In this document: positions 8,549-17,290 of the stretch, piece after piece
Numbering within the stretch: position 1 is the first letter of the stretch
Layout of the letters: each line of letters opens with the position of its first letter
Assembly (NCBI GenBank): GCA_024704175.1
Contig: CP085629.1
Span: 4,774,001 to 4,838,000, forward strand
DNA from: Paenibacillus sp. P25
GTDB lineage: Bacteria; Bacillota; Bacilli; Paenibacillales; NBRC-103111
Direction of reading: 5' to 3'
DNA length: 64,000 nucleotides
Program-made: the position numbers and the translations under genes
Notes under the pieces: generated by a model
Database searches by the model: none
The model's input: the letters and a program-made list of their open reading frames with translations, nothing else
What the model was told of the DNA's origin: nothing

Positions 8549-9150
8549 TTAGTTGTTCGTACACAAAATCCCCATTAATTCGTGTATCTCCTTAATCATG
8601 GCGATCGGTTGAGCATCCAGGGGAATGGGTATGTCTTTTCGATTCAGCCAAATTGAGGGGATGCTAACCCGACTCGGCCAAAACACGTCATTCTGCCATG
8701 AATCGCACAAACAGCGCCTCATACCAAAGTCGCCATACAGATACCTGGAACAGGCTATTCAGTCCCGACTTTCTCCCGATCAAGATACTACTTCACTTGG
8801 AAACAGATGTTTGATCCCGAGAGCCTCTATTTTGTCATACTGCCGTGCTGTCGTTCCATTTGTTACAATTCCCATTCGGTACATTCCACGAAGTGTCTCT
8901 AACGTTTCCGATACTTGTAGGTTGATTTTCATCCTCGATTTGCTAATCGATCTGAACATTTCTTCAAAATTATCGGCGGTTTCATAACTGATCGACTTTC
9001 CGAAGTGCTCTACAGCCTCCATAAGGTGGTAATTGCGAAATTCCTCCCATCGATATCTCTTGCTTCAAATACTTCTCTTCGAAATACAAGTCCTTATCTT
9101 TTTTACACTTCAAATAGAGCGTCACCGGCTAACTCCTTTGTTACATTATG
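8549..9150 (-). pseudogene. Decayed HAD-superfamily phosphatase
   Basis: The middle part (MEAVEHFGKSISYETADNFE through YRMGIVTNGTTARQYDKIEA) is a clear HAD phosphatase segment with the motif II threonine/asparagine. Upstream, in shifted frames, ARDID and MEAVEHFG-like pieces remain, but the motif I DxD is not readable. Downstream, after a stop, the frame resumes near DSWQNDV and continues IPSIWLNRKDIPIPLDAQP to a stop at 8549. At least one in-frame stop and two shifts are present. Sequence errors alone could explain part of this, but the missing N-terminus favours decay. Confidence 0.6.
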
Positions 9151-9207
9151 ATGACGTTTCTTTGACGCTTTCTTCCCAATAGTCGTAAATATTCACAGAT
9201 TAAATTC

Positions 9208-9738
9208 TTACTTAGAAGACCAAACTCCCTCAAATGTAAACCCTTTAAGCTGCGATTTTATTACAATTTCCTTAAATTCATCAGAAACGAATACAGCTTG
9301 CGTTGGAATGTCAATAATTTTAAAAATGTGCTGTTGGTGTACTACTTCAGGTATAAATTCATATCTTTCAAATCTCATTATCCTCCCACTTCTAAATCTT
9401 ACTACTTTAGATCTGTCATAATCTATACAATCTAATAACTTCAATACATTAATGATAAAGTATTCTTCCCTTTCAAAGTCAGCAGGTAATATTTCAACAA
9501 AATTGTTTATAAGGGGTTTTAGATGATGAACAGCTCTTTCACTAAATACAGGGGCCGCCCCTAGAAATGTAGGAGCGTCACTTCTAGGGGCTATTTCGTA
9601 TACTTTAAGTCGCATTGGTTCCCAATCCTGAATCAAAGAATGACCTTCAAATTTCTCAATAATATCAGTCCAATCACCCTCAACTAGGTTAAAGGCTTCA
9701 TAATTATTGCTATCATACCCAAGTTTCCAAATATCCAC
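9208..9738 (-). CDS. Imm11-family (DUF1629) immunity-like protein
   Basis: A 176-residue soluble protein. The pattern MDIWKLGYDSNNYEAFNLV, then LGAAPVFSERAVHHLKPLI and a DYDRSKVVRFRSGRIMRF segment, is that of DUF1629 / Imm11 proteins, which neutralise polymorphic toxins. Start is GTG at 9738, preceded by AAGGGGA. No toxin gene is next to it, so it is an orphan. It lies just left of a truncated integrase start and the left repeat of the island, and is AT-richer than the core genes. This fits cargo of an older element at the same site. Which toxin it blocks cannot be told. Confidence 0.65.
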   Translation of the reverse strand: MDIWKLGYDSNNYEAFNLVEGDWTDIIEKFEGHSLIQDWEPMRLKVYEIAPRSDAPTFLGAAPVFSERAVHHLKPLINNFVEILPADFEREEYFIINVLKLLDCIDYDRSKVVRFRSGRIMRFERYEFIPEVVHQQHIFKIIDIPTQAVFVSDEFKEIVIKSQLKGFTFEGVWSSK

Positions 9739-9799
9739 ATTAAAATCCCCTTCATAATTGTTACTTCGTTGGAAAAGTCCTTTTTTAAATTTGACTCTT

Positions 9800-9862
9800 T
9801 TACCAGGTACTCTTATGATCGTTTCGTTCCAAACAGGCGGCTCTTTTCTTTCTTTTTAACAA
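9800..9862 (-). pseudogene. N-terminal remnant of an integrase
   Basis: On the minus strand GGAAGG is followed by TTG and a 20-codon frame LLKRKKRAACLERNDHKSTW ending in a stop. It matches the start of the intact integrase at 21748 (LLKKKARRVPIGKRNDQQKY), with the same ribosome site and TTG start. The flanking non-coding DNA (9863-9978) also matches 21749-21868. The remnant marks a second, older copy of the element's integrase end. Confidence 0.65.
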
Positions 9863-9980
9863 AATAAAAACCTTCCAAACCAGTGTAATTGCATTACACA
9901 AGCTTGGAAGGCCGTAATCCGCAACCCAGAAACGCCTTTTCTAGAGTTGCGTCATTCCATTCCATATTTGCGGATTAGAA

Positions 9981-10148
9981 CCCGCTTAAGCCTCGACTTT
10001 ATCGTCGCACTTCTCGACTTGGCCCTCTTCGTCCTTATGCTTGAAGGACTGGCCGCGACCGCAAGTGGCTACCGCGTTCGGGTTATGGATGGTGAAGCCG
10101 CCGCCCATGCCGGAGTCTTGGAAATCAATCTCGACGCCGTACAGATAC
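9981..10148 (-). repeat. Left direct repeat: copy of the erpA 3' end (att-like)
   Basis: About 168 bp closely matching 21956-22123 (offset 11975), the 3' end of intact erpA. Read on the minus strand it still encodes the C-terminus from YLYGVEIDFQDSGMGGGF to CDDKVEA and a stop. The differences are mostly synonymous (one Glu/Asp change near the end). This is the classic trace of site-specific integration into a gene 3' end. The divergence between the copies means one of them came in with an element. Confidence 0.85.
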
Positions 10149-10950
10149 CTTATAGAGCAAGGAGGTTCGGATTTTTGAATGTTTTGATAAGGAACTGTGA
10201 TCTGTATTGTAGATTATGGATTGCATCTTCCCAAGCTTGCGGATAATGCTAACCAAATTATACCTAAACGAGCCGATTTGTAAAGACGATATTTTATACC
10301 AATAACCGCAAATGTGCCGCACTAAATCAAATTCTGTTTTTATGAATAAATGATTCCGCTCAACATCTTCAATCACCGACATATTGTAGTATTTCGCTGC
10401 CTTTCACTTGTTTGCCCGTATCCAGCGATAAAGAAACAATTGCCGTTCGATCTTAAAATACGATAGTATGCAACTTCACTCTGCAACACCATTTACCGGG
10501 ATTTCTTTCTCCGTTCGAAACGCCCCCTCAAACAAAATATAAACAAAGAATCCGCTGAATGCTTTCCAGCGGACTCTTTGACAGATGCTTTCGGATATAA
10601 GAAGACAATAACTTGTTTCGTTAAATTTGTAAATAGTTAAACATATTGCTCTTCTCCCATGCCTTTTGCGCGAGTAACGCAGTGAATAATAATTTTTTTG
10701 TATTTAGTTCCAATATTTATTATAATGAATAAACAGATAATCACTACAAAAAATGTAATGAGGATTTACAAATAAAGTAAAAAACAATGTTTTTTCTTTG
10801 TCAAGCAGGAATAATAACATTTCAATATAGAAATCTTATTCTAAATAATAAAATTATATAGTTAAAGTCAGCCTAATTAATCACTTTTATGTATATGCAG
10901 TTACAAATGATAAACGATTGCATATTATATTTTGAAGGAGGGTGAACCAA
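10149..10950. other. AT-rich left end of the integrated element
   Basis: About 800 bp without a convincing gene. An 85-codon minus-strand frame (10125-10382) runs into the erpA copy and has no clear ribosome site, so I do not call it. A hairpin at 10546-10580 resembles a terminator. The last 200 bp are very AT-rich and lie directly before the strong AAGGAGGGTG site of the next gene, so they probably hold its promoter. Confidence 0.5.
10546..10580. terminator. Terminator-like hairpin in the island's left end
   Basis: An AAAGA-ATCCGCTG arm pairs with CAGCGGA-CTCTTT around an 8-base loop; A- and T-rich ends suggest a bidirectional terminator. Confidence 0.55.
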
Positions 10951-11430
10951 ATGATTAAACGTCACGTTTTGAATAAGTTGTTACTGTTGAGACTTATACA
11001 ACTCGCCAACGGAGTCAATGGTGCGACCCGTCTTCAAAAAATGGTTTTTAAAGCTGAATCCTTAGGAAGAGATGATAGTAACGCTACTTTTAATTATAAA
11101 TTCATTAGATGGCATTATGGTCCATATAGCGAAGAACTAAAAGATGATCTACAATTTCTAATTCGAAATAATTTAGTGGAAGTTAAAAACAACGCTTATA
11201 CACTCACCGCCTCTGGTATAGAAAACATAAATAAAGCACTGTTTCTTTTTGAGCAAGTAGGCACCGATTCTCTGTTGAACAATGTAATAACAAGATATAA
11301 CACAACTAATTTAGACAGAGTACTTCGTGAAATCTATTTGGAATATGGGATAGAAGCGAATTATGAAAAAGGGGACACGATTTTCCCTATCATAGACGAA
11401 GAAGCCGGAGAGTTGACTAATGTTCACTAG
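10951..11430 (+). CDS. YwgA/Panacea-like winged-helix protein, first gene of a two-gene module
   Basis: A 159-residue soluble protein. Residues 27-36 (RLQKMVFKAE) and 49-63 (YKFIRWHYGPYSEEL) match the signature of YwgA-like and Panacea (DUF4065)-like proteins: a helix carrying LQK, then a W/Y-x-YGPYS turn, then a winged-helix-like segment ending YTLTASGIENI. Panacea domains are known as antitoxins paired with many unrelated toxins; YwgA-like proteins are less understood. ATG 10951 is preceded by AAGGAGGGTG. It overlaps the next gene by 11 bp, so the two are translationally coupled. By analogy it may be the antitoxin, sensor or regulator of the membrane protein downstream. That role is inference. 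Confidence 0.6.
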   Translation: MIKRHVLNKLLLLRLIQLANGVNGATRLQKMVFKAESLGRDDSNATFNYKFIRWHYGPYSEELKDDLQFLIRNNLVEVKNNAYTLTASGIENINKALFLFEQVGTDSLLNNVITRYNTTNLDRVLREIYLEYGIEANYEKGDTIFPIIDEEAGELTNVH

Positions 11431-13326
11431 AATAAAGAATATAACTGTAAGCAATACAAGATTAATGCTTCAGCTAATGGTTTTTATTACGTTAGCAGTG
11501 GCATTTTTTTATTTGGTAAGATACTTCAATCCTCTGGTTTCTTCCTGGGACATAGTGAAACGTACTGCCGATAATGTATTTAATTTTCGGGAATTTATCT
11601 TAAATCTAGTTTTTCGTGTAATCCCAATTTTAATACCAATACTTATTGCAACTGCTTCACTGTTATTAAATCGTTATACTTCAATTTACTTAAGAATTTT
11701 ATTCGAGGATAAAAATATCCGAAATCTTATTTTCTTCTCATGCAGTTTTTTTATTTTTCATTGTTTCGTCATATGGTTTACACCTTCTGAGACTTGGGAA
11801 ACTACTGATATAAATTTGTATTACATTCGTTATTATCTTTTTTCCTGTCAGATTCCATACTCTCTATAATGTTGTTATTATATTCGGTTTATACAATCAT
11901 TGAAGTATATCTTTATTGTCAACCAAGTAAAATAAGTATGTCATTTGCGAATAAGATTAATAACATCACTAATCAAATAACTAAATCTCTTTTTAAGGCT
12001 GTACCAAGTAATGATGTATACAAAAAAACGAACTTACTACAACAATACATTGCTAATTTCACCAACTTGATAGTATTAGCTGTAAAATCGAAAGATAATG
12101 AAACAATAAGGGATAGCGTATATAGACTTGGGCATAATATCTGGAACTTAATGTTGTCTCAATTAAAGGAAGTCGACTTTAAAGAAAAAAAACTTCAGAT
12201 TTACAATGAAATATATAATGATTTTAAAGGTTTTGGAAGGGATATACCGATCTCCGAAATTAAAGACATAATCTTAATTGTTGATCGTAGAATGGATTCT
12301 TTAGTTGGCGAAACAAATACAGCTTTTAATACTGCTGAAGACCAAGTTACCCAAGTATATAAAGATGTTTTCGAAACAGCCTTTAGTTCCAAGGAATTTT
12401 TTGCATGTGACTGCATTATTACAAGTCTACATGAAAAAGCAAGAAATCAAAGAACAGTAGTTAATAGAATCCTAATTATACTTGCTGATTTATTTGATAT
12501 AGTTATATCATACAAACATAACGGGTATTCTCAATTATATTGCGAAAAAATCGTAAGCACTATAGAAAGCATATATATAGATAATGCTTTCAAAGAAAAT
12601 CCCTTAACAGATATGGAAGCTTACTATACTTTAATAAAAAAAACAATCTTCCACAAAGAACCATCCTTATTAAAATTAGTAATGAAAAGTTTACACAACA
12701 TACTTGAATCCCAAGAAACAAATACATTTGAATTAAAAGAAAGTATATATAAAAATCTATTATATGCTGGCATGTATTGTTTAGAAATAAAAAGCATGAA
12801 ATGTTGTGCAACACTTGTTAGGTATTTAGTTACTGAGAAATTCGACCTCAAAGAACTCAACTGTTCCTTTGTGAAGATAAACTTTCTCGTAACAAAGAAA
12901 ACTGTTGAATTGGAAAATGATGTATTCTTTAATTTGCTTGAGAGTTTTCACCAGAGTAAACAAGACGAAAATATTTTCAATATCACTAAAGAAAAGCGAT
13001 ATCTCCTTTTAAAGTTCTACCTTGTTTTCTATAGTTATTTCAAACTACAATTACATATCAGCATTGATAGGATTGCTTCTGAATATCATGAGTTATCGGT
13101 TGATGGACAATTACAGGGAAAGATTCCTTTCTACAACATTAGAACAGTACTACTCGACTTAGAATCTCATTCGAAAAATTGGAATGAACTTTTTATTGAC
13201 CAATGTGAAACTTTTTTTGTACAAACCGCAAAAGAACTAGTTGCTGAATCCGATCTTGAGCAATTAGAAAGCGACATTTTCTATAGTAGTAGTACTTATT
13301 TAAAGGCACTGAAACCAAGCACCTAA
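11420..13326 (+). CDS. Large DUF2254-like membrane protein, second gene of the module; frame broken near 11840
   Basis: Two consecutive open frames (11420-11869 and 11869-13326) join into about 635 residues if one base changes in the T6 run near 11840. The join completes a fourth hydrophobic helix (FLSDSILSIMLLLYSVYTII). The N-terminal 170 residues hold about four membrane helices around the turn LNRYTSIYLRILFEDKNIRN, similar in layout to DUF2254 proteins. The remaining 460 residues are soluble, mainly helical and rich in Lys, Glu and Asn, with no enzymatic motif I recognise. If the break is real, the pieces could be two proteins overlapping as TAATG. A membrane effector controlled by the upstream protein is the working idea. 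A terminator follows. Confidence 0.55.
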
Positions 13327-13345
13327 TATGTGCTTGGTTTTTTTC
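13311..13345 (+). terminator. Terminator of the two-gene module
   Basis: AAACCAAGCAC/GTGCTTGGTTT hairpin with a T7 run, overlapping the stop codon of the membrane-protein gene. Confidence 0.85.
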
Positions 13346-13442
13346 ATTATACCACTCTATTAATCCTCTTACTTCATTGCAGTGCAAAAAACTGTTTTTA
13401 CCGAATAACGAAAACGGAGTAGTAGCATTAATCTAAAAACAT

Positions 13443-14369
13443 TCATATTAAGTTAATAGACTTCCTTAAATCATGTTGAGAAGGCTCCACATATCTTAAT
13501 GTTGTTTGAATTGAATCATGACCAGCCAGTTTAGCCACGTTCTGAATAGGTACACCTGCATTGACAAGACTTTTACAGAAGGTATGACGGAGTGAATGAA
13601 CAGAATGTTGTCCATCCATTTTCTCACCCTTCTCTGATCTCTCCAACAGCCCACAGCGTTCTAAATACGTGTCTAACATGAACGCTATTGCTCTTGTAGT
13701 CAGTTGCCCCGAACGCTCCGAAACGAACAGGTATGAGCTTGCTCTATGTGCTTCTTTGTTACTCTCCATCCTGTAACAAAGCCAAGCTTTCAAAACCTTC
13801 TTTAAATCGTTGTGCATAGGGACTGTTCGATATTTGCCGCCTTTACCGTCAATCACCGTAATAAATCCCTGTTTGAAATCAACGTGGTCAATTTTTAGAT
13901 CGCTTACTTCTTCAACCCTTAATCCTGCCAGACGCATTGTTTCAACAATTGCTTTATCCCTCGCCTGTTTAATATCGTTCTTTTCTGTTTCCAGTGCATA
14001 CAATAATCTGTTCTGTTCTAGTTCGGATAGCCATTTCGGGGCAACATTTTGTTGAACTCGCTTCATCTTCACTTTAACGGCAGGATTTACTTTCAAATAT
14101 CCGACCTCGACCGCCCAGCCAAAGAATGTTTTTAATACAGCGATTGCCTTATTGACGGTTGCAGGTTTTTGCTCCAACGTATTCATCAAGTAAGAGCGAT
14201 AATCCATTAATGTGACAGGTGTTATGTCGGTCGATATAAAATCCTTTCCTACTGTTTGCTCATACCAGTTAAAAAACTTCCGTAACTCACTGCCATATGA
14301 ACGAATGGTCTTTTCGCCCTTGTCCTCATTTTGCAACCACGACTGAAATTCGGTAAGATATTCCCTCAT
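13443..14369 (-). CDS. Tyrosine recombinase, XerC/D-like (first of two in the island)
   Basis: A 308-residue site-specific recombinase. The SAM-like core-binding domain is residues 1-90 and the catalytic domain about 110-308. The catalytic set is complete: R151 in LAGLRVEEVSDL, a lysine near 179 in GKGGKYR, HSLRH (H258, R261), H284 in AGHDSIQTT and the nucleophile Y293 in LRYVEPS. ATG at 14369 follows AAAGGTGC. The frame is intact, unlike the island's other integrase. An inverted repeat lies about 60 bp upstream. Its target is not the erpA repeat, since the erpA-proximal integrase is at 20709; it may be cargo, an element-resolving recombinase, or the integrase of a nested unit. Confidence 0.85.
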   Translation of the reverse strand: MREYLTEFQSWLQNEDKGEKTIRSYGSELRKFFNWYEQTVGKDFISTDITPVTLMDYRSYLMNTLEQKPATVNKAIAVLKTFFGWAVEVGYLKVNPAVKVKMKRVQQNVAPKWLSELEQNRLLYALETEKNDIKQARDKAIVETMRLAGLRVEEVSDLKIDHVDFKQGFITVIDGKGGKYRTVPMHNDLKKVLKAWLCYRMESNKEAHRASSYLFVSERSGQLTTRAIAFMLDTYLERCGLLERSEKGEKMDGQHSVHSLRHTFCKSLVNAGVPIQNVAKLAGHDSIQTTLRYVEPSQHDLRKSINLI

Positions 14370-14426
14370 TGTCAGCACCTTTTCAGATTATGTATTATAA
14401 GAAGAATTTACAATGATAGCATATCG

Positions 14427-14476
14427 TATTATCGGATGAATTTTCAATACTTTACCATAATATTCATCTGATAATA
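14427..14476. repeat. Inverted repeat upstream of the recombinase gene
   Basis: TATTATCGGATGAAT (14427-14441) and ATTCATCTGATAATA (14462-14476) pair with one mismatch across a 20-bp AT-rich spacer. Position next to a tyrosine recombinase gene suggests either recombinase core binding or an autoregulatory operator. The remaining 14370-14671 gap contains only short degenerate frames. Confidence 0.5.
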
Positions 14477-14671
14477 ATAATTATGAGTAGTATATTTTAC
14501 CATTATTTCTGCGCATTTCATGATACATCAACTACAAGGAGGCTTCATGCTATGTAATTGGAAGATGCGAAGGAATTAGAGGAGAAGCGGGGAATATACC
14601 TTTTGTACTCAGTGTGGAAAATCCGCTTCTAATGAATACTTTGAAAAAAATAGGTGTTAAGACCGCCAACA

Positions 14672-15541
14672 TTATGTTAGCGGCTTTCTTAAATTCCCTT
14701 GTTTATCAAATAGCTTTTCTTCACCATCGAGAACATTTCTTAATATAAAACCAACAATTGTATCTGCATCAAAAACAATTTCTTCTACACTCTCAACGAC
14801 GGAAAAAACACTTTCTACACCACTAAGCTTTAGTATCGGCAGTAAATCTAAGTCTGTTTTAATGAATCTTGGCTCTTCAAAAGTCTTAATGATTTTTTGC
14901 GGGGACATCACACTGATTGGACGTGGAAACATTGATTGAATTACTTCCTGTAATGAGCAAACAGGTTTGTTATCAGTATCATAGAGTATCATTTCATTAG
15001 ATTTTCCGTTAAAACGTATTTTGAAGGATTGTTCTCCAAGCCCTTTATTTTTCTTTTCATTTGCTACCCATTCAAGATCGGGAATAACGTTAAATTCAGT
15101 ATTCCTGGATGACAGAATGTGCATTGTGATACGTACGGTTTTTATCTTCCCCTCCCAATCCTCTTCGTTTGGTTCTCTTAATTGATAAAGTATGATCCCA
15201 TTTGCTTTCGCAACGTCAATAGCCCCACTTTGATAACCCTTTTTAGTTATGAAAATACCTCTTGGTTGGTTTGGCAGGTCGTCTATGATCGCTTTGAATT
15301 TTAGCATCTCGCCTTGTGGTACGTCAGAAGTCCAGTCCTTTGCTTGAACAATAGTGGTGTACTTAATTCCCCCAACCTCGAACTCCCAATAGACATCAAT
15401 TTGATGAGAAGTCGTGCGACCTTCTAGTACTACATTATGTTGGACTTGAATATTTCGAACTGATTCTTGATTTAGTATTTCGCTAAAAACCTTTTGCGCT
15501 AATGTTTCATATGGAATCCCTGTGTTTTTCTTCTTCCCCAT
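14672..15541 (-). CDS. Mrr-like restriction endonuclease (Mrr_cat, PD-(D/E)xK fold)
   Basis: A 289-residue protein. The N-terminal third carries the endonuclease core: an Asp in HQIDVYWEFEVGG (D49) and the QAK triad variant in YTTIVQAKDW (Q66, K68), the QxK form typical of Mrr-family nucleases. The C-terminal region (residues 130-289) has no recognised domain and may sense or bind DNA. No methylase or specificity subunit is adjacent, which fits a stand-alone, modification-dependent nuclease. ATG at 15541 follows GAGGGGCG. The stop codon lies within a small CCGCTAACAT hairpin that may serve as terminator. It neighbours a decayed abortive-infection gene, so this part of the island is defence-like. 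Confidence 0.75.
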   Translation of the reverse strand: MGKKKNTGIPYETLAQKVFSEILNQESVRNIQVQHNVVLEGRTTSHQIDVYWEFEVGGIKYTTIVQAKDWTSDVPQGEMLKFKAIIDDLPNQPRGIFITKKGYQSGAIDVAKANGIILYQLREPNEEDWEGKIKTVRITMHILSSRNTEFNVIPDLEWVANEKKNKGLGEQSFKIRFNGKSNEMILYDTDNKPVCSLQEVIQSMFPRPISVMSPQKIIKTFEEPRFIKTDLDLLPILKLSGVESVFSVVESVEEIVFDADTIVGFILRNVLDGEEKLFDKQGNLRKPLT

Positions 15542-15583
15542 TATTAAAACGCCCCTCAATCAACTAACATGAAAAATAAATAA

Positions 15584-16330
15584 TTAGTCTTTTAACTTCA
15601 TCAGTAGATAATCTGCAACGATTCCTATAGCTTGAATAGCATTTGACGCTTCTTCCTGACTAATATTAGGTAAAAACATTCGCCCATGACCAGTACCTTC
15701 TTTATTGCGTATTGCGTTGACAGAACACCCCAATTCATACAATGATTTTTCATATCATTTCATTGGGCTTTCATTTAGTTCCGATTTTGAATGAGATGTC
15801 GCCATATCAAGTACGGTAAATGCTTGTCCTAAGAGAAGTGGAAAATTAGTATTTATGTTTCTGACCCCACTTTACAAGCAATACATGCTTTGCTACTGCT
15901 TCAAGCAAATCCTTCCCTGTTCCAGCTAACAAAGCCGCATCCATCGCCGTTTAATGATAGCTCATATCCTTCGTTGAACGAAAGGCTTCAATGGTATTTT
16001 TTATCGCTTCATGACCGATATAGTTTGGCGATTCAACCCGAAAGCCACCACAGCCTCGAATCAAATCAATCAATTTTGAATCAGCCTTTCACCAATTGAT
16101 ACATTAACGCTCGAACCCTCTTGAACTTACCAACAGCCTTCCTTGTGCTTTGGGGTCGGAATGATTTATCGGAGTTGGCTAAAGAGAAAATCCAATTCAG
16201 AATGGCTTGGCTCTCTCTTATTATATGTTTGTGAATCATCAATCATCTTGGCTACTGCCGTCAATATTGCTTCGCTGAATGGAGCAGATTTGGTTATCAC
16301 GTACCTTTCATCTCACGGCATCAAATCGTT
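15584..16330 (-). pseudogene. Decayed abortive-infection family protein (Abi_C-type)
   Basis: Read on the minus strand across several frames, the following pieces appear in order: APFSEAILTAVAKMIDD, LIDLIRGCGGFRVESPNYIG, AGTGKDLLEAVAKHVL, FPLLLGQAFTVLDMATSHSK and AIRNKEGTGHGR, then an end at DYLLMKLKD. The RNKEGTGHG motif and the GKDLLEAVAKHVL helix are hallmarks of the abortive-infection C-terminal domain family (PF14355). At least two in-frame stops and several shifts interrupt it, more than elsewhere in the window over this length, so real decay is likely. The 5' limit is approximate. Confidence 0.6.
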
Positions 16331-16660
16331 ATAGCAATTTCCTTAATATTAACGAAATTCTGATATTTATCTTACCATAAACTAGTAATTTTCGTTGTCA
16401 TAAATATGATCAGACAAAGAATTATCTTAATAGATTGGAGCGGGATGACCTGACAGTGAAGATAATAAGGGGGCGTTGGTTTATAGAACAGAAACGGCCT
16501 ACCCAATCTTTTCGGTTACAAACACTTCCATCCCAAAAACCAACCTTGTTTCTTCACGATACGAGACTGATATGATATTACGATTTCTATCGCATTTTTA
16601 ATTCAATCAATTGTTCAAGAGAATCATTGTCTTATGCAAATATATATGTTATTTTTTGGA

Positions 16661-16769
16661 AATGTGTGATTTGCGGCATATATTTAATAGCTATATAATA
16701 TCAAAAAACTTTTTCCAGGTTTAACTAATATTCTAACTTATATTCTATATATACCGTAAATCACACATT
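16661..16769. repeat. Long inverted repeat in an AT-rich region before the replication-like genes
   Basis: Arms of 28 bp (16661-16688 and 16742-16769) match at 24 positions when one is inverted; the first 12 bases, AATGTGTGATTT, match perfectly. The 53-bp centre is nearly pure A/T. It lies about 90 bp upstream of the HTH gene and 500 bp upstream of the Rep-like gene. It may be an operator for the HTH protein or a replication origin of the element; sequence alone does not decide. The rest of 16331-16856 holds no recognisable gene. Confidence 0.6.
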
Positions 16770-16856
16770 ATTAATTTTCAATCCTTGTTTCGAAACTACA
16801 AAATATTTAACCCCTAATCACTTAAATAATTAAGACGACATTTAGGGGGCGTAGAA

Positions 16857-17078
16857 ATGGATTTAGAATTTAGTCCAAGACAGATTTTCCGAATTATACG
16901 AACACATAAGAAAATAAAATTGAAAGACATTGCAAATGCAGTTGGAGTTTCAATCCAAATGATTTCAATGTATGAGAACGAAAGAACAAACTTACATATG
17001 GAGAAAGAAAAGATTTATAGGGCATACATCAGAAATTCTGTGAAGAAGGGTGGAACTTCATTTGAACAAGCCAACTAA
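16857..17078 (+). CDS. Small XRE-type helix-turn-helix regulator
   Basis: A 73-residue DNA-binding protein. Residues 8-40 (RIIRTHKKIKLKDIANAVGV, then SIQMISMYENERTN) form a lambda-repressor-like helix-turn-helix. GGGGGC upstream supports ATG 16857. The long inverted repeat just upstream is the obvious candidate operator. It opens a set of same-strand genes running to 20004 and probably controls their expression or element maintenance. Confidence 0.75.
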   Translation: MDLEFSPRQIFRIIRTHKKIKLKDIANAVGVSIQMISMYENERTNLHMEKEKIYRAYIRNSVKKGGTSFEQAN

Positions 17079-17244
17079 ATATTTCTTTTGTTATTCAATT
17101 CCCTTGTTCAAATATTTAAAAATGGACAAGGGTTTTTCATTTATCTGCTACGCTCTACACGACAAAACCTTAAAACCTTTTTGGATTTTCGAGAAGTCGG
17201 ATGAATTGCTAATCGCCTTAAAAGAATACAGTCAAAAAAATTGA
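17062..17244 (+). CDS. DUF5659-like small protein
   Basis: A 60-residue protein starting at TTG 17062 (GGTGG upstream) or GTG 17050, overlapping the end of the HTH gene in another frame. The pattern KYFFCYSIPLFKYLKMDKGF, then FWIFEKSDELLIALKEYSQ, matches short DUF5659 proteins that occur in phages and integrative elements, where they start KYYFCY and end EYxK. Function is unknown. The overlap suggests coupling with the HTH gene. Confidence 0.55.
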   Translation: MNKPTKYFFCYSIPLFKYLKMDKGFSFICYALHDKTLKPFWIFEKSDELLIALKEYSQKN

Positions 17245-17290
17245 TTTTGTAAATGGCTAATTAATTAGTGAATATTTAGGAGTGATGCTT

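Noticed and set aside
9947..10246. 99-codon plus-strand frame over the left repeat
   Set aside because: It is the antisense of the displaced erpA 3' end; the true coding sense is the minus strand. A matching antisense frame exists at 21880-22359 over intact erpA.
10125..10382. 85-codon minus-strand frame in the island's left end
   Set aside because: It runs into the erpA copy, has no convincing ribosome site and no recognisable family.
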